A DNA stretch of 35,035 bases from Chryseobacterium sp. (GTDB lineage Bacteria; Bacteroidota; Bacteroidia; Flavobacteriales; Weeksellaceae). The notes under the pieces were generated by a model. The model was not told where the DNA came from and ran no database searches. It saw nothing but the letters and a program-made list of their open reading frames with translations. The DNA is taken from positions 1 through 35,035 of the forward strand of contig JAITMC010000007.1 of assembly GCA_031277615.1 (NCBI GenBank). The letters run 5' to 3'. Shown here piece after piece: positions 7,118-15,828 of this stretch. How positions within the stretch are numbered: position 1 is the first letter of the stretch; each line of letters begins with the position of its first letter. A program made the translations under genes and the position numbers.

Positions 7118-8293
7118 ATGAGTACAACATTAGAAAAAGGACAAACAATCAGTTTTTATCAGGCGGCAGCACCCATTATCATATCGGTATTCGGAGTCTA
7201 CCTTACCATTGGAATAGCCTTGGGAGTGCTGCCTGAGTTTGTTCAGAATAATCTGGGCTTTGACAGTATCATGGTAGGCCTTGTGATCGGCCTTCAGTCA
7301 TTATCAACCCTTTTAACCCGGGCTTATTCCGGAAAAATAACCGATACAAAAGGTGCAAAGAACAGTAAAATGAAAGGCGTGATTCTGGCGGTTATTGCAG
7401 GAATTGCTTATGTGCTGGCTGTATCGCTTCAGGCCAACCCGTTATTGGCACTTTCTTTTCTTTTACTGGCAAGAATCATCCATGGGGTAGGTGAAAGCTT
7501 CCTCGTAACCGGCGCTTTAACGTGGGGAATAGGTCTTGCAGGCCCTTCCAAATCCGGAAAAGTGATGACATGGAACGGAATTGCCATGTATGCAGGAATC
7601 GCTATCGGAGCACCGTTGAGTATCTGGATCAGCAAAGGATACGGTGATTTTTCAGCATTCATCCTTATTATCCTTCTGCCTTTCGTTAGCTGGATATCTA
7701 CGATGAAACTGCCGGCTATTCCCGTAGATAAAGATCATATAAGAACCCCGTTTTATAAAGTAATCGGAGCCATTTCCGGACAGGGATTCAGTCTGGCGTT
7801 TTCTTCCATGGCGTTTGGATGTATTGCTTCTTTCATCGCTTTATTTTTCACCGAAAAAAACTGGGGTGAAGCTTCTCTTGCTTTTATGACTTTTGGAGCA
7901 TGCTATGTACTGACGCGTATCTTCTTCGCTTCTTTTCCTGACAAATACGGAGGTTTCAGAATTGCGTTCATTTCCCTGATCATTGAGGTCATCGGGCAGC
8001 TGCTGATCTGGACGTCTGCTTCCAAAACCGGTGCGGTGATCGGATGCGGACTGACCGGAATCGGATTTTCACTGGTTTTCCCTGCCTTAGGGGTACTGGC
8101 TATACAGAAAGTAAAGCCACAGATGAGGGGAACTGCTCTTGGAGCCTATGTTGCTTTTGTAGACCTTTCATTAGGCCTTGCCGGTCCTGTAGCAGGACTT
8201 ATTGCAGGCTGGTTCAATTATCAGACGGTGTATTTATTCGGAGGAATCAGCTGTGTACTTTCCCTGATCATCCTGATGTTTAATAAAAAATAA
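7118..8293 (+). CDS. MFS transporter in siderophore-related operon
   Basis: A 391-residue, 12-helix inner-membrane transporter (MSTTLEKGQTISFYQAAAPI start). The N-terminal half has VLPEFVQNNLGFDSIMVGLV and SLSTLLTRAYSGKITDTKGA, the loop 2-3 region of drug/sugar-type MFS exporters similar to YfcJ/YhhS. I chose the ATG at 7118 over an upstream TTG at 7088 because that TTG lies inside the predicted -7 element of the promoter, whose transcript begins near 7097. The stop is 6 bp before the SIP gene, so they form one operon. A siderophore exporter or importer role is inferred only from that neighbour. Confidence 0.85.
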   Translation: MSTTLEKGQTISFYQAAAPIIISVFGVYLTIGIALGVLPEFVQNNLGFDSIMVGLVIGLQSLSTLLTRAYSGKITDTKGAKNSKMKGVILAVIAGIAYVLAVSLQANPLLALSFLLLARIIHGVGESFLVTGALTWGIGLAGPSKSGKVMTWNGIAMYAGIAIGAPLSIWISKGYGDFSAFILIILLPFVSWISTMKLPAIPVDKDHIRTPFYKVIGAISGQGFSLAFSSMAFGCIASFIALFFTEKNWGEASLAFMTFGACYVLTRIFFASFPDKYGGFRIAFISLIIEVIGQLLIWTSASKTGAVIGCGLTGIGFSLVFPALGVLAIQKVKPQMRGTALGAYVAFVDLSLGLAGPVAGLIAGWFNYQTVYLFGGISCVLSLIILMFNKK

Positions 8294-8299
8294 AAAAAT

Positions 8300-9079
8300 A
8301 TGACCACTCAATCTATTAAAACGGAAAAAATACGCTCTGTATTTACCGTGACAGGCAAAAAATTCCTGACTCCTCATTTTATCCGTGTATTTTTTAACAT
8401 TGATGAACTGCAAGCCGATCTGCTGACTCATGTAAAATCGGGTTCCAACAATAAACTGTTTATTCCGGCCGAACCGCTTTTATCATCCGGTGGAAAGGAA
8501 ATCCAAACAGAAACGGCTGTTATTACAAGAACATATACCAACCGGAAAATTGATCTGGAAAACCGTGAACTTTCCGTTGATTTTGTTGCCCATGGGGAAA
8601 GTGGACCGGCATCGGCATGGGCTTTAAAGGCTGCTCCGGGCGATACGCTCACCATAGGAATGAAGCAAAGCTCCAGACCTTTGGTTCCTGACGCAGATTT
8701 TTACCTGTTTATAGGAGACGCAACAGCCCTTCCGGTGATCTGTGCTATTGTAGAAGAGCTTCCTTCCTATGTTACGGCAAAGGTACTGTTGGAAGTATAT
8801 GGAAAAGAAGATGAAATGATGCTGTGTTCAGCCGCAGACGTATCCGTGGAATGGCTGCATAATGAAGATCCTGAAAAAGGAAGCCGGCTTGCAGATGTTG
8901 TAAAAAACATGGAGCTGCCCGGAGGAATACTGAAAAAATACATCTATGCAGCGGCGGAATATTCCACGGTAAAAGAGGTGAAAGATTATTTTAAAACAGA
9001 TCTGAACTGGGATCCTCAAGGGATGTACGCCTGCTCATACTGGAAATCAGGCCAGTCTGAAGACGGCGGACCTCATTAA
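8300..9079 (+). CDS. Siderophore-interacting protein (ferric reductase)
   Basis: A 259-residue cytoplasmic flavoprotein that uses NAD(P)H to reduce ferric siderophores and release iron (ViuB/SIP family). The FAD-binding motif RTYTNR is at 77-82, HGESGPASAWA at 98-108 binds the flavin, GDATALP at 139-145 is the nucleotide loop, and the C-terminal signature YWKSGQSED is present near residue 248. Length is typical. It follows the MFS gene by 6 bp, under the FNR-like box at 7047. The 63-bp gap to the next gene contains a separate promoter for the Crp/Fnr gene. Confidence 0.9.
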   Translation: MTTQSIKTEKIRSVFTVTGKKFLTPHFIRVFFNIDELQADLLTHVKSGSNNKLFIPAEPLLSSGGKEIQTETAVITRTYTNRKIDLENRELSVDFVAHGESGPASAWALKAAPGDTLTIGMKQSSRPLVPDADFYLFIGDATALPVICAIVEELPSYVTAKVLLEVYGKEDEMMLCSAADVSVEWLHNEDPEKGSRLADVVKNMELPGGILKKYIYAAAEYSTVKEVKDYFKTDLNWDPQGMYACSYWKSGQSEDGGPH

Positions 9080-9129
9080 AAACAAAGAATACAGCCTTAT
9101 TAACCATTTATTGCTACATTTGCCGATAA

Positions 9130-9143
9130 CTGATTCAGATCAA
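9130..9143 (+). promoter_or_regulatory. FNR-like box over the Crp/Fnr start
   Basis: CTGATTCAGATCAA matches TTGAT-N4-ATCAA at nine of ten positions and overlaps the start codon at 9143. The promoter -7 box TACATTTG is at 9115-9122, so the box covers the transcription start, a location that would repress. This suggests negative autoregulation by the gene it precedes. Confidence 0.5.
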
Positions 9144-9712
9144 TGGAAGAACTGTTAAGCTCCTATATCAAAAGCAAAATATCGGTAACCGATGAAGAGA
9201 TGAATACCATTCTTTCGTATTTCAAACCTGTCAGGCTGAAAAAGAATGAACTCCTGCTTACCAACGGGCAAACCAGCCAGCGGACTTTTTTTGTGGTCAA
9301 AGGTTGTCTGCGGATATTCTTCATCAATGAAGAAGGGCAGGATTCCACCCGGTATTTCGCTTTTGAAAATCAGTTTGCCACCGCACTTGTCAGTTTTATC
9401 ACTTCAGAGCCTTCTGAGGAATTTATCCAGGCAGTGGAAGATTCGGAGGTGTACTATATTACCCATCAGAATTTTTACCATTTACTGGATATCATTCCCC
9501 AGTGGGAGAAGTTTTACAGGATCTACCTTGAAATAGCTTATGTAACCAATACCAAAAGGCTGATGTCTTTTCTGGTTCAGGATGCTCTTGAAAAATACCG
9601 TCAACTGCTGGACGAGAATCCGGTGATTGTGCGCAGGCTTTCCAATAAAATGGTGGCATCTTATCTCAACATCTCGCAGGAGACATTAAGCAGGCTGAAA
9701 TCAAGACTTTAA
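9143..9712 (+). CDS. Crp/Fnr family transcriptional regulator
   Basis: A 189-residue regulator: cyclic-nucleotide-type beta-roll at about residues 15-120 (RTFFVVKGCLRIFFINEEGQ), dimer helix, and a C-terminal helix-turn-helix RLSNKMVASYLNISQETLSR. The recognition helix has QETLSR, which matches the Glu-x-x-Ser-Arg of FNR that reads TTGAT half sites, unlike the regulator at 3638-4240. It ends shortly after the recognition helix, as many Bacteroidetes family members do. No cluster-binding cysteines are present. It lies between SIP and a SIP-like gene and is the best candidate to read the three FNR-like boxes in this region. Confidence 0.88.
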   Translation: MEELLSSYIKSKISVTDEEMNTILSYFKPVRLKKNELLLTNGQTSQRTFFVVKGCLRIFFINEEGQDSTRYFAFENQFATALVSFITSEPSEEFIQAVEDSEVYYITHQNFYHLLDIIPQWEKFYRIYLEIAYVTNTKRLMSFLVQDALEKYRQLLDENPVIVRRLSNKMVASYLNISQETLSRLKSRL

Positions 9713-9779
9713 AAATAGGATCAGAACCCATATTAAGGAATATGTTGATCTTTAATTTGTAATCCAAAAACATTCTATC

Positions 9780-10442
9780 ATGAACGGATCTTCAGGTATT
9801 TTCACAGGAATCCTCCTGCTGAAAGCTAAAATTGCATCCCATACCTATCACATCAGAATACAGAGCATGGATTTTCTGCAACAGGGACCTGCAGCCAGTC
9901 TGACGGCAGAGATTTTTCTTTCCAATCCTTATTATGCCCCTAAAACTACAGTTCATCAATGTTCTTTCTGGAATTACGAACCGGTTTATCACACGGTTGA
10001 TCTTGCGGTTCATACCGGATTGAAAGATGCTGCTGATGAATGGGCAGATACTGTACAGGAAGGAGATATGGTATTCTTCAGAGCGGTTTCTGAAGGACCG
10101 GCCGTAGATGAAACCGGCGATAACTATTTTCTGATTGGAGGAAGTACAGCCTTATCCCGGTTGTATGAGATCAACAGAACCTTAGCCGTAAGCAAAAATA
10201 TCAGCAGCTTGGTCTATGCCGAACAGGAGGAGGAGCTTTTTCCGGATCTGGATCACAGTTTTCCTTTGGATTTCTTTATTTCAAAGCCTCTTCAGCCGCA
10301 AAACATTATAACACATATCCGGAATCATTTTCCGGAATGCACCAATACAATCGCTTATATTTTAGGGGATGAATTTATTACCAAAACAATTTCCGAAACC
10401 ATCAGGAAAAATCCTTCTTTCGGAATCCGAAAGTTTTATTGA
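9780..10442 (+). CDS. Degenerate SIP-like flavoprotein paralogue
   Basis: A 220-residue protein with the general layout of siderophore-interacting proteins. The region where an R-x-Y-(S/T) flavin motif belongs reads CSFWNYEP (residues 61-68), so the arginine and the usual hydroxyl residue are missing. The second domain keeps GGSTALSRLYE at 120-130 in place of the GDxTALP nucleotide loop. It is about 40 residues shorter than the intact paralogue at 8300 and lacks the C-terminal YWxxG signature. It could bind another cofactor, act as a non-catalytic partner, or be a diverging relic; the frame is intact with no stops, which argues for use. It is 67 bp after the Crp/Fnr gene. Confidence 0.6.
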   Translation: MNGSSGIFTGILLLKAKIASHTYHIRIQSMDFLQQGPAASLTAEIFLSNPYYAPKTTVHQCSFWNYEPVYHTVDLAVHTGLKDAADEWADTVQEGDMVFFRAVSEGPAVDETGDNYFLIGGSTALSRLYEINRTLAVSKNISSLVYAEQEEELFPDLDHSFPLDFFISKPLQPQNIITHIRNHFPECTNTIAYILGDEFITKTISETIRKNPSFGIRKFY

Positions 10443-10863
10443 AATTCTTTCAGCAGTTTTTAAGACATTGAATTAAAATAAGTAGTGTTTTTTAATTGAG
10501 CAAAAGCATCTTACTTACCAAAAATCTTTAATTTTTTCCTTAATTCACCGTAACACTTTAATAGAATCTTAATGGTTAAAATCTACAATTAATACATTAA
10601 TAATCAATTTTTTTTAACGCTGTAGACGCAAAGTGGATTGAAGGGTTACTTTTTATTTTTCGTTCGCCAGGGCACTCTGTTCAGCAAAGGGTAAATTCAA
10701 CGAAGTTGATTCGAAGCGTGTAAACAGCCTCTAAATAATTGTTTTTTACCCGGAGAGCTCAGACGTTTTATTAATCTGAATCAGGGTTCATTAAGGGAAA
10801 ATTTCAAAAAATTAATATACAACGGGGTTCTCAGAAAAATTTAAGCCTTATATTTGCGCTGCA
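10443..10863. other. Spacer with relic repeat, 421 bp
   Basis: No gene. From about 10612 to 10720 there are words in common with the 409-bp repeat at the right end: AACGC-(T)-GTAGACGCAAAG and TCAACGAAGTTGATTCGAAG, the latter carrying the same ATCAAC-GAA-GTTGAT palindrome core as positions near 34080. The last 60 bp hold the promoter for 10864. Confidence 0.45.
10849..10856 (+). promoter_or_regulatory. -7 box close to start codon
   Basis: TATATTTG is an exact TAnnTTTG match ending 7 nt before the ATG at 10864. Transcription would begin at or next to the start codon, which predicts a leaderless transcript for the heavy-metal efflux operon. Confidence 0.55.
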
Positions 10864-11226
10864 ATGTTAAAATGGTTTTCCATATTATGTTCAATGATGT
10901 ATGTGTTTGCTACCACCAATGCGGCGGAAGTGCTCAAAGTGCCTGTCTTTGTAGAACACCTTATGGAATATGAGGGAAACTTTGCTGAGTTTGTTATGGA
11001 ACACTATGACAATCACAAACAAGATTCTGACTGGGATACAGACCAGAAGCTACCATTCATTAATCCTCCGGTAGTTCTGATGGTACATGCCCAGCTTCCT
11101 GAACTTAATTTTCAGATCGAAAAACCCAAAGAGATTATTATTTCTCAGAAAAAAACCATCTATCAGGAAAAAGACTTTCCGAGCCTTTACCTTTCGAGAA
11201 TTTTCCAGCCTCCACGGCTATCCTGA
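10864..11226 (+). CDS. Small secreted protein of metal efflux operon
   Basis: A 120-residue protein with a signal peptide-like start (MLKWFSILCSMMYVFATTNA, cleavage likely after A-A near residue 21). The mature part has histidines at 32, 47, 51 and 94 (VEHLMEYEG, MEHYDNHKQDSDWD, VHAQLPEL), possible metal ligands in the periplasm, but I do not recognise a family. It is positioned first in the transcript ahead of the RND pump, where unknown small proteins of this kind are common in Flavobacteria. The ATG is only 7 nt after the -7 box, so translation is probably leaderless; a later start would destroy the signal peptide. Confidence 0.65.
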   Translation: MLKWFSILCSMMYVFATTNAAEVLKVPVFVEHLMEYEGNFAEFVMEHYDNHKQDSDWDTDQKLPFINPPVVLMVHAQLPELNFQIEKPKEIIISQKKTIYQEKDFPSLYLSRIFQPPRLS

Positions 11227-11248
11227 TTTACTTTCATATAAAGATTAA

Positions 11249-11269
11249 TGCTTAAACCTTTTTTAAGCA
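11249..11269 (+). terminator. Hairpin between small protein and RND gene
   Basis: TGCTTAAA (11249-11256) and TTTAAGCA (11262-11269) form an 8-bp perfect stem with a 5-nt loop. No T run follows, so it may be an mRNA-processing or attenuation structure that lowers expression of the pump relative to the small protein. A second imperfect stem lies near 11369-11393. Confidence 0.35.
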
Positions 11270-11483
11270 GTGAAACTCTTATTATCTATCAATTAATCCG
11301 TTATGTTTTGAAAGGGTTAAAAGACTTTAAAAAGCAGAGTAGAAGCAGGTTTGTCTAAGAAAATCCGATATCTTCAGTCGCTGAAGGGATATATTCTTAT
11401 ATACAGTCAGTCTGCTTATACCGCTGAATTTAAAGTTTAAGAAAGTTTTTAAGGCATTCCGGATGATCAATTCATCATTTTTC

Positions 11484-14400
11484 ATGTTAAATAAAATTAT
11501 TGAGTTTTCTGTAAAGAACAAACTCATCATTGCTCTTTTTACCATCGGGCTTATCCTTTTTGGAGTGTATGAAACCACGAAACTCCCGATTGATGCCCAG
11601 CCGGACATTACCAACAACCAGGTTCAGATCATTACCACAGCACCTTCATATGGGGCCGCCGATATTGAACGTCTCGTTACCTTTCCTATCGAGCAGGCAA
11701 CCAGTAACATCAGCGGAATTACCGAGCTCCGCAGCTTTTCACGCTTCGGGCTTTCTCTGGTGACGGTAGTTTTTGATGATGATACGGATGTGTACTGGGC
11801 ACGTCAGCAGGTACAGGAACGTCTTCAGCTTGTACAGGGGAATATTCCGGAAGGCATCGGGAAACCTGAATTGGGACCGATTTCTACGGGGCTTGGAGAA
11901 ATTTTTCAATACGTTGTAAGAGCTAAAAAAGGTTATGAAAACGTATATGACGAAACGGAGCTCAGAACCATTCAGGACTGGGTGGTCAGACGTCAGCTTT
12001 TAGGAACAAAAGGAGTGGCGGATGTCAGCAGTTTCGGGGGGAAGCTGAAACAGTATGAGATTGCCATCAATCCTAATCAGCTTCAGGCCTTTAATATGAA
12101 TATTAACGATGTTTTTGCGGCTCTGGAAAATAATAACCAAAATACGGGAGGAGCTTATATCGAGAAGAAAGAAACGGTACTTTTTATCCGCAGTGAAGGG
12201 CTTTTAGGAAGTACTGAAGATATCGGGAATATCCAGGTGGCAGATACCCCGGAAGGAATTCCTGTACACATTAAGGATGTAGCTTCTGTAAAGATCGGAT
12301 ATGCCACCCGATACGGGGCCATGACCTATAACGATACGGGAGAGGTTTCCGGAGCGATTGTCCTGATGCTGAAGGGTGAAAATGCGAATGAAGTCATCGG
12401 AAATATCAAGCAGAGACTTGAAAAGATCCAGGAATCCCTGCCGGAAGGCGTAGTGATAGAACCTTTCCTTGACCGGGCTAAAATGGTGAACAATACCATC
12501 AGTACCGTAAAGACCAACTTAATGGAAGGGGCTTTGATCGTCGTTTTTATTCTGGTGGTATTTTTAGGAAATTTCAGAGCCGGGTTGCTGGTGGCTTCAG
12601 TGATTCCTCTGTCCATGCTTTTTGCGATTATCATGATGAATATTTTCGGAGTGGGCGGTAATCTGATGAGTCTCGGAGCGCTGGATTTCGGGCTTATTGT
12701 AGACGGAGCCGTTATCATCGTGGAAGCCGTTCTGCATCAGCTGGCCCATAAAAAACACTTCGGAAAAGACAATATGCTTACCAAAAAAGAGATGGACGCC
12801 CAGGTTTCCGGTTCCGCAACTAAAATGGTAAACAGTGCTGTTTTCGGACAGATCATTATTTTAATTGTATACCTGCCGATCTTTACGCTGCAGGGGATTG
12901 AGGGGAAGATGTTCAAGCCTATGGCCCAGACCGTTGCATTTGCCCTTGTCGGAGCATTTCTTCTTTCCCTTACTTATATTCCGATGATGAGCTCCCTGGT
13001 GTTGAGCAGAAAGAAGAAGCAAAAGGATAATCTGTCTGACCGGGTAATGGCAAAGACAGAAGCCGGTCATCAGAAACTGCTGATAAAAGCACTTAAATAT
13101 AAAAAATCAATCATTCTGAGCGTACTGGTTCTTTTTGCGGGAGCCGTAGTGACTTTATCCGGAATGGGTGGGGAATTTATTCCGTCGTTAGAAGAAGGTG
13201 ATTTTGCTGTGGAGATGAGAATTCTTCAGGGCAGCAACATCAATGAAACGAAGAAAGTAACTACCCAGGCGGCTGGGATTCTTCTAAAACAGTTCCCGGA
13301 AGTGGAAAAGGTAGTCACCAAGATCGGAAGTGCCGAAATTCCTACGGAGCCTATGCCCATGGATGCCGGCGATATGATTATTGTGCTGAAACCTAAAAAA
13401 GAATGGACTTCCGCTACCTCATTTCCTGAACTTTCGGAGAAAATGAGTAAGTCTCTTGAAGCTATTCCCGGGCTTACCACAGGTTTCCAGTTTCCGGTTC
13501 AGATGCGTTTTAATGAGCTGATGACGGGAGCCAGACAGGATGTGGTATGTAAGATTTACGGGGAAGATCTGGACAGCCTTGCCTTGTATGCTAAAAAGCT
13601 TGGCGGCATCATCAATACCGTAAAAGGAGCTCAGGATCTTTATCTGGAACCGGTAGTAGGAGCTCCTCAGGTGGTGATTGATTATAACCGTGCCGAACTT
13701 TCCCGCTATCATGTTTCCGTAGCGGAGATCAACCGGGTTATTAACATGGCTTTTGCAGGGCAGACTGCGGGAGCTCTGTATGAAGGAGAACGAAAATTCG
13801 ATATCGTAGTCCGTATGGATAACGAGCGTAAAAAAGATATTTCAAGCATTCAGAACCTGTTGGTCCCTACGGCTTCAGGAGAACAGATTCCTTTATCGCA
13901 GCTGGCTAAAGTGGAACTGAAGGACAGTCCTAACCAGATTCAGAGGGAGGATACGAAAAGAAGAATTGTCGTGGGATTCAACGTCCGCGGAAGGGATGTT
14001 CAGAGTATTGTGGAAGAACTTCAGCAGAAAGCAGACAAAGGTCTTAAACTGTCACCGGGGTATACAATCTCTTATGGCGGTGCTTTTGAAAACTTAAATG
14101 AAGCTAAGTCAAGGTTGGGAATTGCAGTTCCCATTTCATTGGTGATGATCTTCCTGTTATTGTTCTTCGCTTTCGGTTCGGTAAAACACAGTCTTCTGAT
14201 TTATACTGCGATTCCGTTGTCTGCTATTGGCGGTGTTTACTTCCTTGCTTTGAGAGGAATGCCTTTCAGCATCAGTGCAGGTGTTGGGTTCATTGCCTTG
14301 TTCGGGGTGGCTGTCCTTAACGGAATTGTTTTAATATCTGAATTTAACCGCTTAAAAAGCAATGGAATAAGAAATACGAGCAGAATTGTACTGATGGGAA

Positions 14401-15821
14401 CCAGAATCAGGCTCCGTCCGGTTCTGATGACGGCTTTCGTCGCTTCTTTAGGTTTTCTTCCTATGGCTCTGAGCAACGGAGCAGGAGCCGAAGTGCAGAG
14501 ACCGCTTGCTACTGTAGTGATAGGCGGGCTGATGCTGGCCACACTGCTCACCTTATTTGTCCTTCCGATCCTTTACGTACTGTTTGAACATATTAATAAA
14601 AGTAAGATGAAATTTTCAAAAAAAATAAACTATAAAAAGCTGTCTGTACTGGCTTTACTTCTTTCATTCGGAAGTTTTGGCGCTCAGGAAACCATTACCT
14701 TTGAGCAGGCACTGGAAAAGGCCTATCAGCAGAACGGAACTTTAAAAAGCGCTCAGCTGATTTCCGATTATCAGGAAAAATTAAAGGCTTCTTACCTTGA
14801 TATCCCACAGCTTGAGCTTTCGGGAGCCATAGGACAGATTCAGGGGCAGGAAACGGATAATTCATTTTCAGTATCCCAAAGGTTCAGCTTTCCGACTGTT
14901 TATTCCAAAAGAAAACAGCTTTTAGATGCAGAATGGAATGCCAGTGTAATGAGCAGGAAGCTTACTAAAGTTCAGCTTACCAAAGAAGTCTCTGATGTTT
15001 TTTACAGAATTCTTATTCTTCAGGAAAAGAAAAAAGTCCTGGAATATATCAGTGATCTGTACCGACAGTTTTCAGAAAAAGCAAGTTTGAGATTAAAAAA
15101 AGGCGAAACCAATATCCTGGAAGAGTCAACGGCAACTCTTCAGAAAGAACAGGCAGACATTCAGCTGAGTTCTCTTGAAAACGATCTTAATATCGCAAAA
15201 CTACAGCTCCAGTTGCTCCTTCAGTCCGAAGTTCCTTACCAGCCGGTCGCTGACAAAGCCCTTATGGAGGTGAATCTGCAGCTCTCTGAGGATAAAATAA
15301 AACAGCATCCCGAACTTCAGTATTTCCAGCAGCAGATGAAAGCAGGAGAGGCGGAGGTTCAGCTTGAAAAAAGCAGGCTTCTTCCGGAGCTTATGGTAGG
15401 TTATACGAACCAAAGTATGAAGAATATTAACAATAACCGTTTCAATTCCGTGCAGCTGGGGGTAGGGATTCCGGTATTTACAAAAGGGCAGAGGGCGTTG
15501 GCAAAAGCTGCACAGGCTAAAATCGCCATCACTGAAAATAATTATCAGCGTAAAGAAATTGAGCTGAAAAACAGGCTTACCCAACAGATCAGCAATTATA
15601 TGAATCTGGTAAAGATCATTGACAATTATGAACAGAAACAGCTTCCGAAATCTGAAACGATTCTTACTGCAGCCCGAAAGCAGATGGAGGTGGGAGAAAT
15701 CGATTATCTGGACTGGGTGATCCTTGTGAACCAGGCGGTGAAGATTAAAGCAGATTATATTGATCAGCTTGAAAAGCTTAATCAGACCGGAGCGGAACTT
15801 AATTTCTTAATTTCAAAATAA
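11484..15821 (+). CDS. czcA: CzcA-type heavy-metal RND pump fused to OMF
   Basis: A 1445-residue fusion. Residues 1-1040 are a 12-helix RND proton/metal antiporter. The fourth helix reads LDFGLIVDGAVIIVEA, with acidic residues at about 401, 407 and 414, matching the D-D-E set of CzcA that carries protons in Co/Zn/Cd pumps rather than the CusA (Cu/Ag) pattern. After a basic stretch and a signal-like hydrophobic segment (about residues 1050-1065 ending in FGAQE) come about 390 residues of outer-membrane-factor repeats rich in coiled coil (TolC-like). Such fusions are known in Bacteroidetes. The start at 11484 (MLNKII) is the family's usual beginning; an ATG at 11463 would add seven residues. 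The gene is 7 bp ahead of the adaptor. Confidence 0.9.
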   Translation: MLNKIIEFSVKNKLIIALFTIGLILFGVYETTKLPIDAQPDITNNQVQIITTAPSYGAADIERLVTFPIEQATSNISGITELRSFSRFGLSLVTVVFDDDTDVYWARQQVQERLQLVQGNIPEGIGKPELGPISTGLGEIFQYVVRAKKGYENVYDETELRTIQDWVVRRQLLGTKGVADVSSFGGKLKQYEIAINPNQLQAFNMNINDVFAALENNNQNTGGAYIEKKETVLFIRSEGLLGSTEDIGNIQVADTPEGIPVHIKDVASVKIGYATRYGAMTYNDTGEVSGAIVLMLKGENANEVIGNIKQRLEKIQESLPEGVVIEPFLDRAKMVNNTISTVKTNLMEGALIVVFILVVFLGNFRAGLLVASVIPLSMLFAIIMMNIFGVGGNLMSLGALDFGLIVDGAVIIVEAVLHQLAHKKHFGKDNMLTKKEMDAQVSGSATKMVNSAVFGQIIILIVYLPIFTLQGIEGKMFKPMAQTVAFALVGAFLLSLTYIPMMSSLVLSRKKKQKDNLSDRVMAKTEAGHQKLLIKALKYKKSIILSVLVLFAGAVVTLSGMGGEFIPSLEEGDFAVEMRILQGSNINETKKVTTQAAGILLKQFPEVEKVVTKIGSAEIPTEPMPMDAGDMIIVLKPKKEWTSATSFPELSEKMSKSLEAIPGLTTGFQFPVQMRFNELMTGARQDVVCKIYGEDLDSLALYAKKLGGIINTVKGAQDLYLEPVVGAPQVVIDYNRAELSRYHVSVAEINRVINMAFAGQTAGALYEGERKFDIVVRMDNERKKDISSIQNLLVPTASGEQIPLSQLAKVELKDSPNQIQREDTKRRIVVGFNVRGRDVQSIVEELQQKADKGLKLSPGYTISYGGAFENLNEAKSRLGIAVPISLVMIFLLLFFAFGSVKHSLLIYTAIPLSAIGGVYFLALRGMPFSISAGVGFIALFGVAVLNGIVLISEFNRLKSNGIRNTSRIVLMGTRIRLRPVLMTAFVASLGFLPMALSNGAGAEVQRPLATVVIGGLMLATLLTLFVLPILYVLFEHINKSKMKFSKKINYKKLSVLALLLSFGSFGAQETITFEQALEKAYQQNGTLKSAQLISDYQEKLKASYLDIPQLELSGAIGQIQGQETDNSFSVSQRFSFPTVYSKRKQLLDAEWNASVMSRKLTKVQLTKEVSDVFYRILILQEKKKVLEYISDLYRQFSEKASLRLKKGETNILEESTATLQKEQADIQLSSLENDLNIAKLQLQLLLQSEVPYQPVADKALMEVNLQLSEDKIKQHPELQYFQQQMKAGEAEVQLEKSRLLPELMVGYTNQSMKNINNNRFNSVQLGVGIPVFTKGQRALAKAAQAKIAITENNYQRKEIELKNRLTQQISNYMNLVKIIDNYEQKQLPKSETILTAARKQMEVGEIDYLDWVILVNQAVKIKADYIDQLEKLNQTGAELNFLISK

Positions 15822-15828
15822 CAGCGCA

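Noticed and set aside
14607-15821. Separate TolC-like gene starting at internal ATG
   Set aside because: The frame is continuous with the RND part with no stop or start signals between, and fused proteins of this type are known in Bacteroidetes; the internal start is only noted as a possibility.
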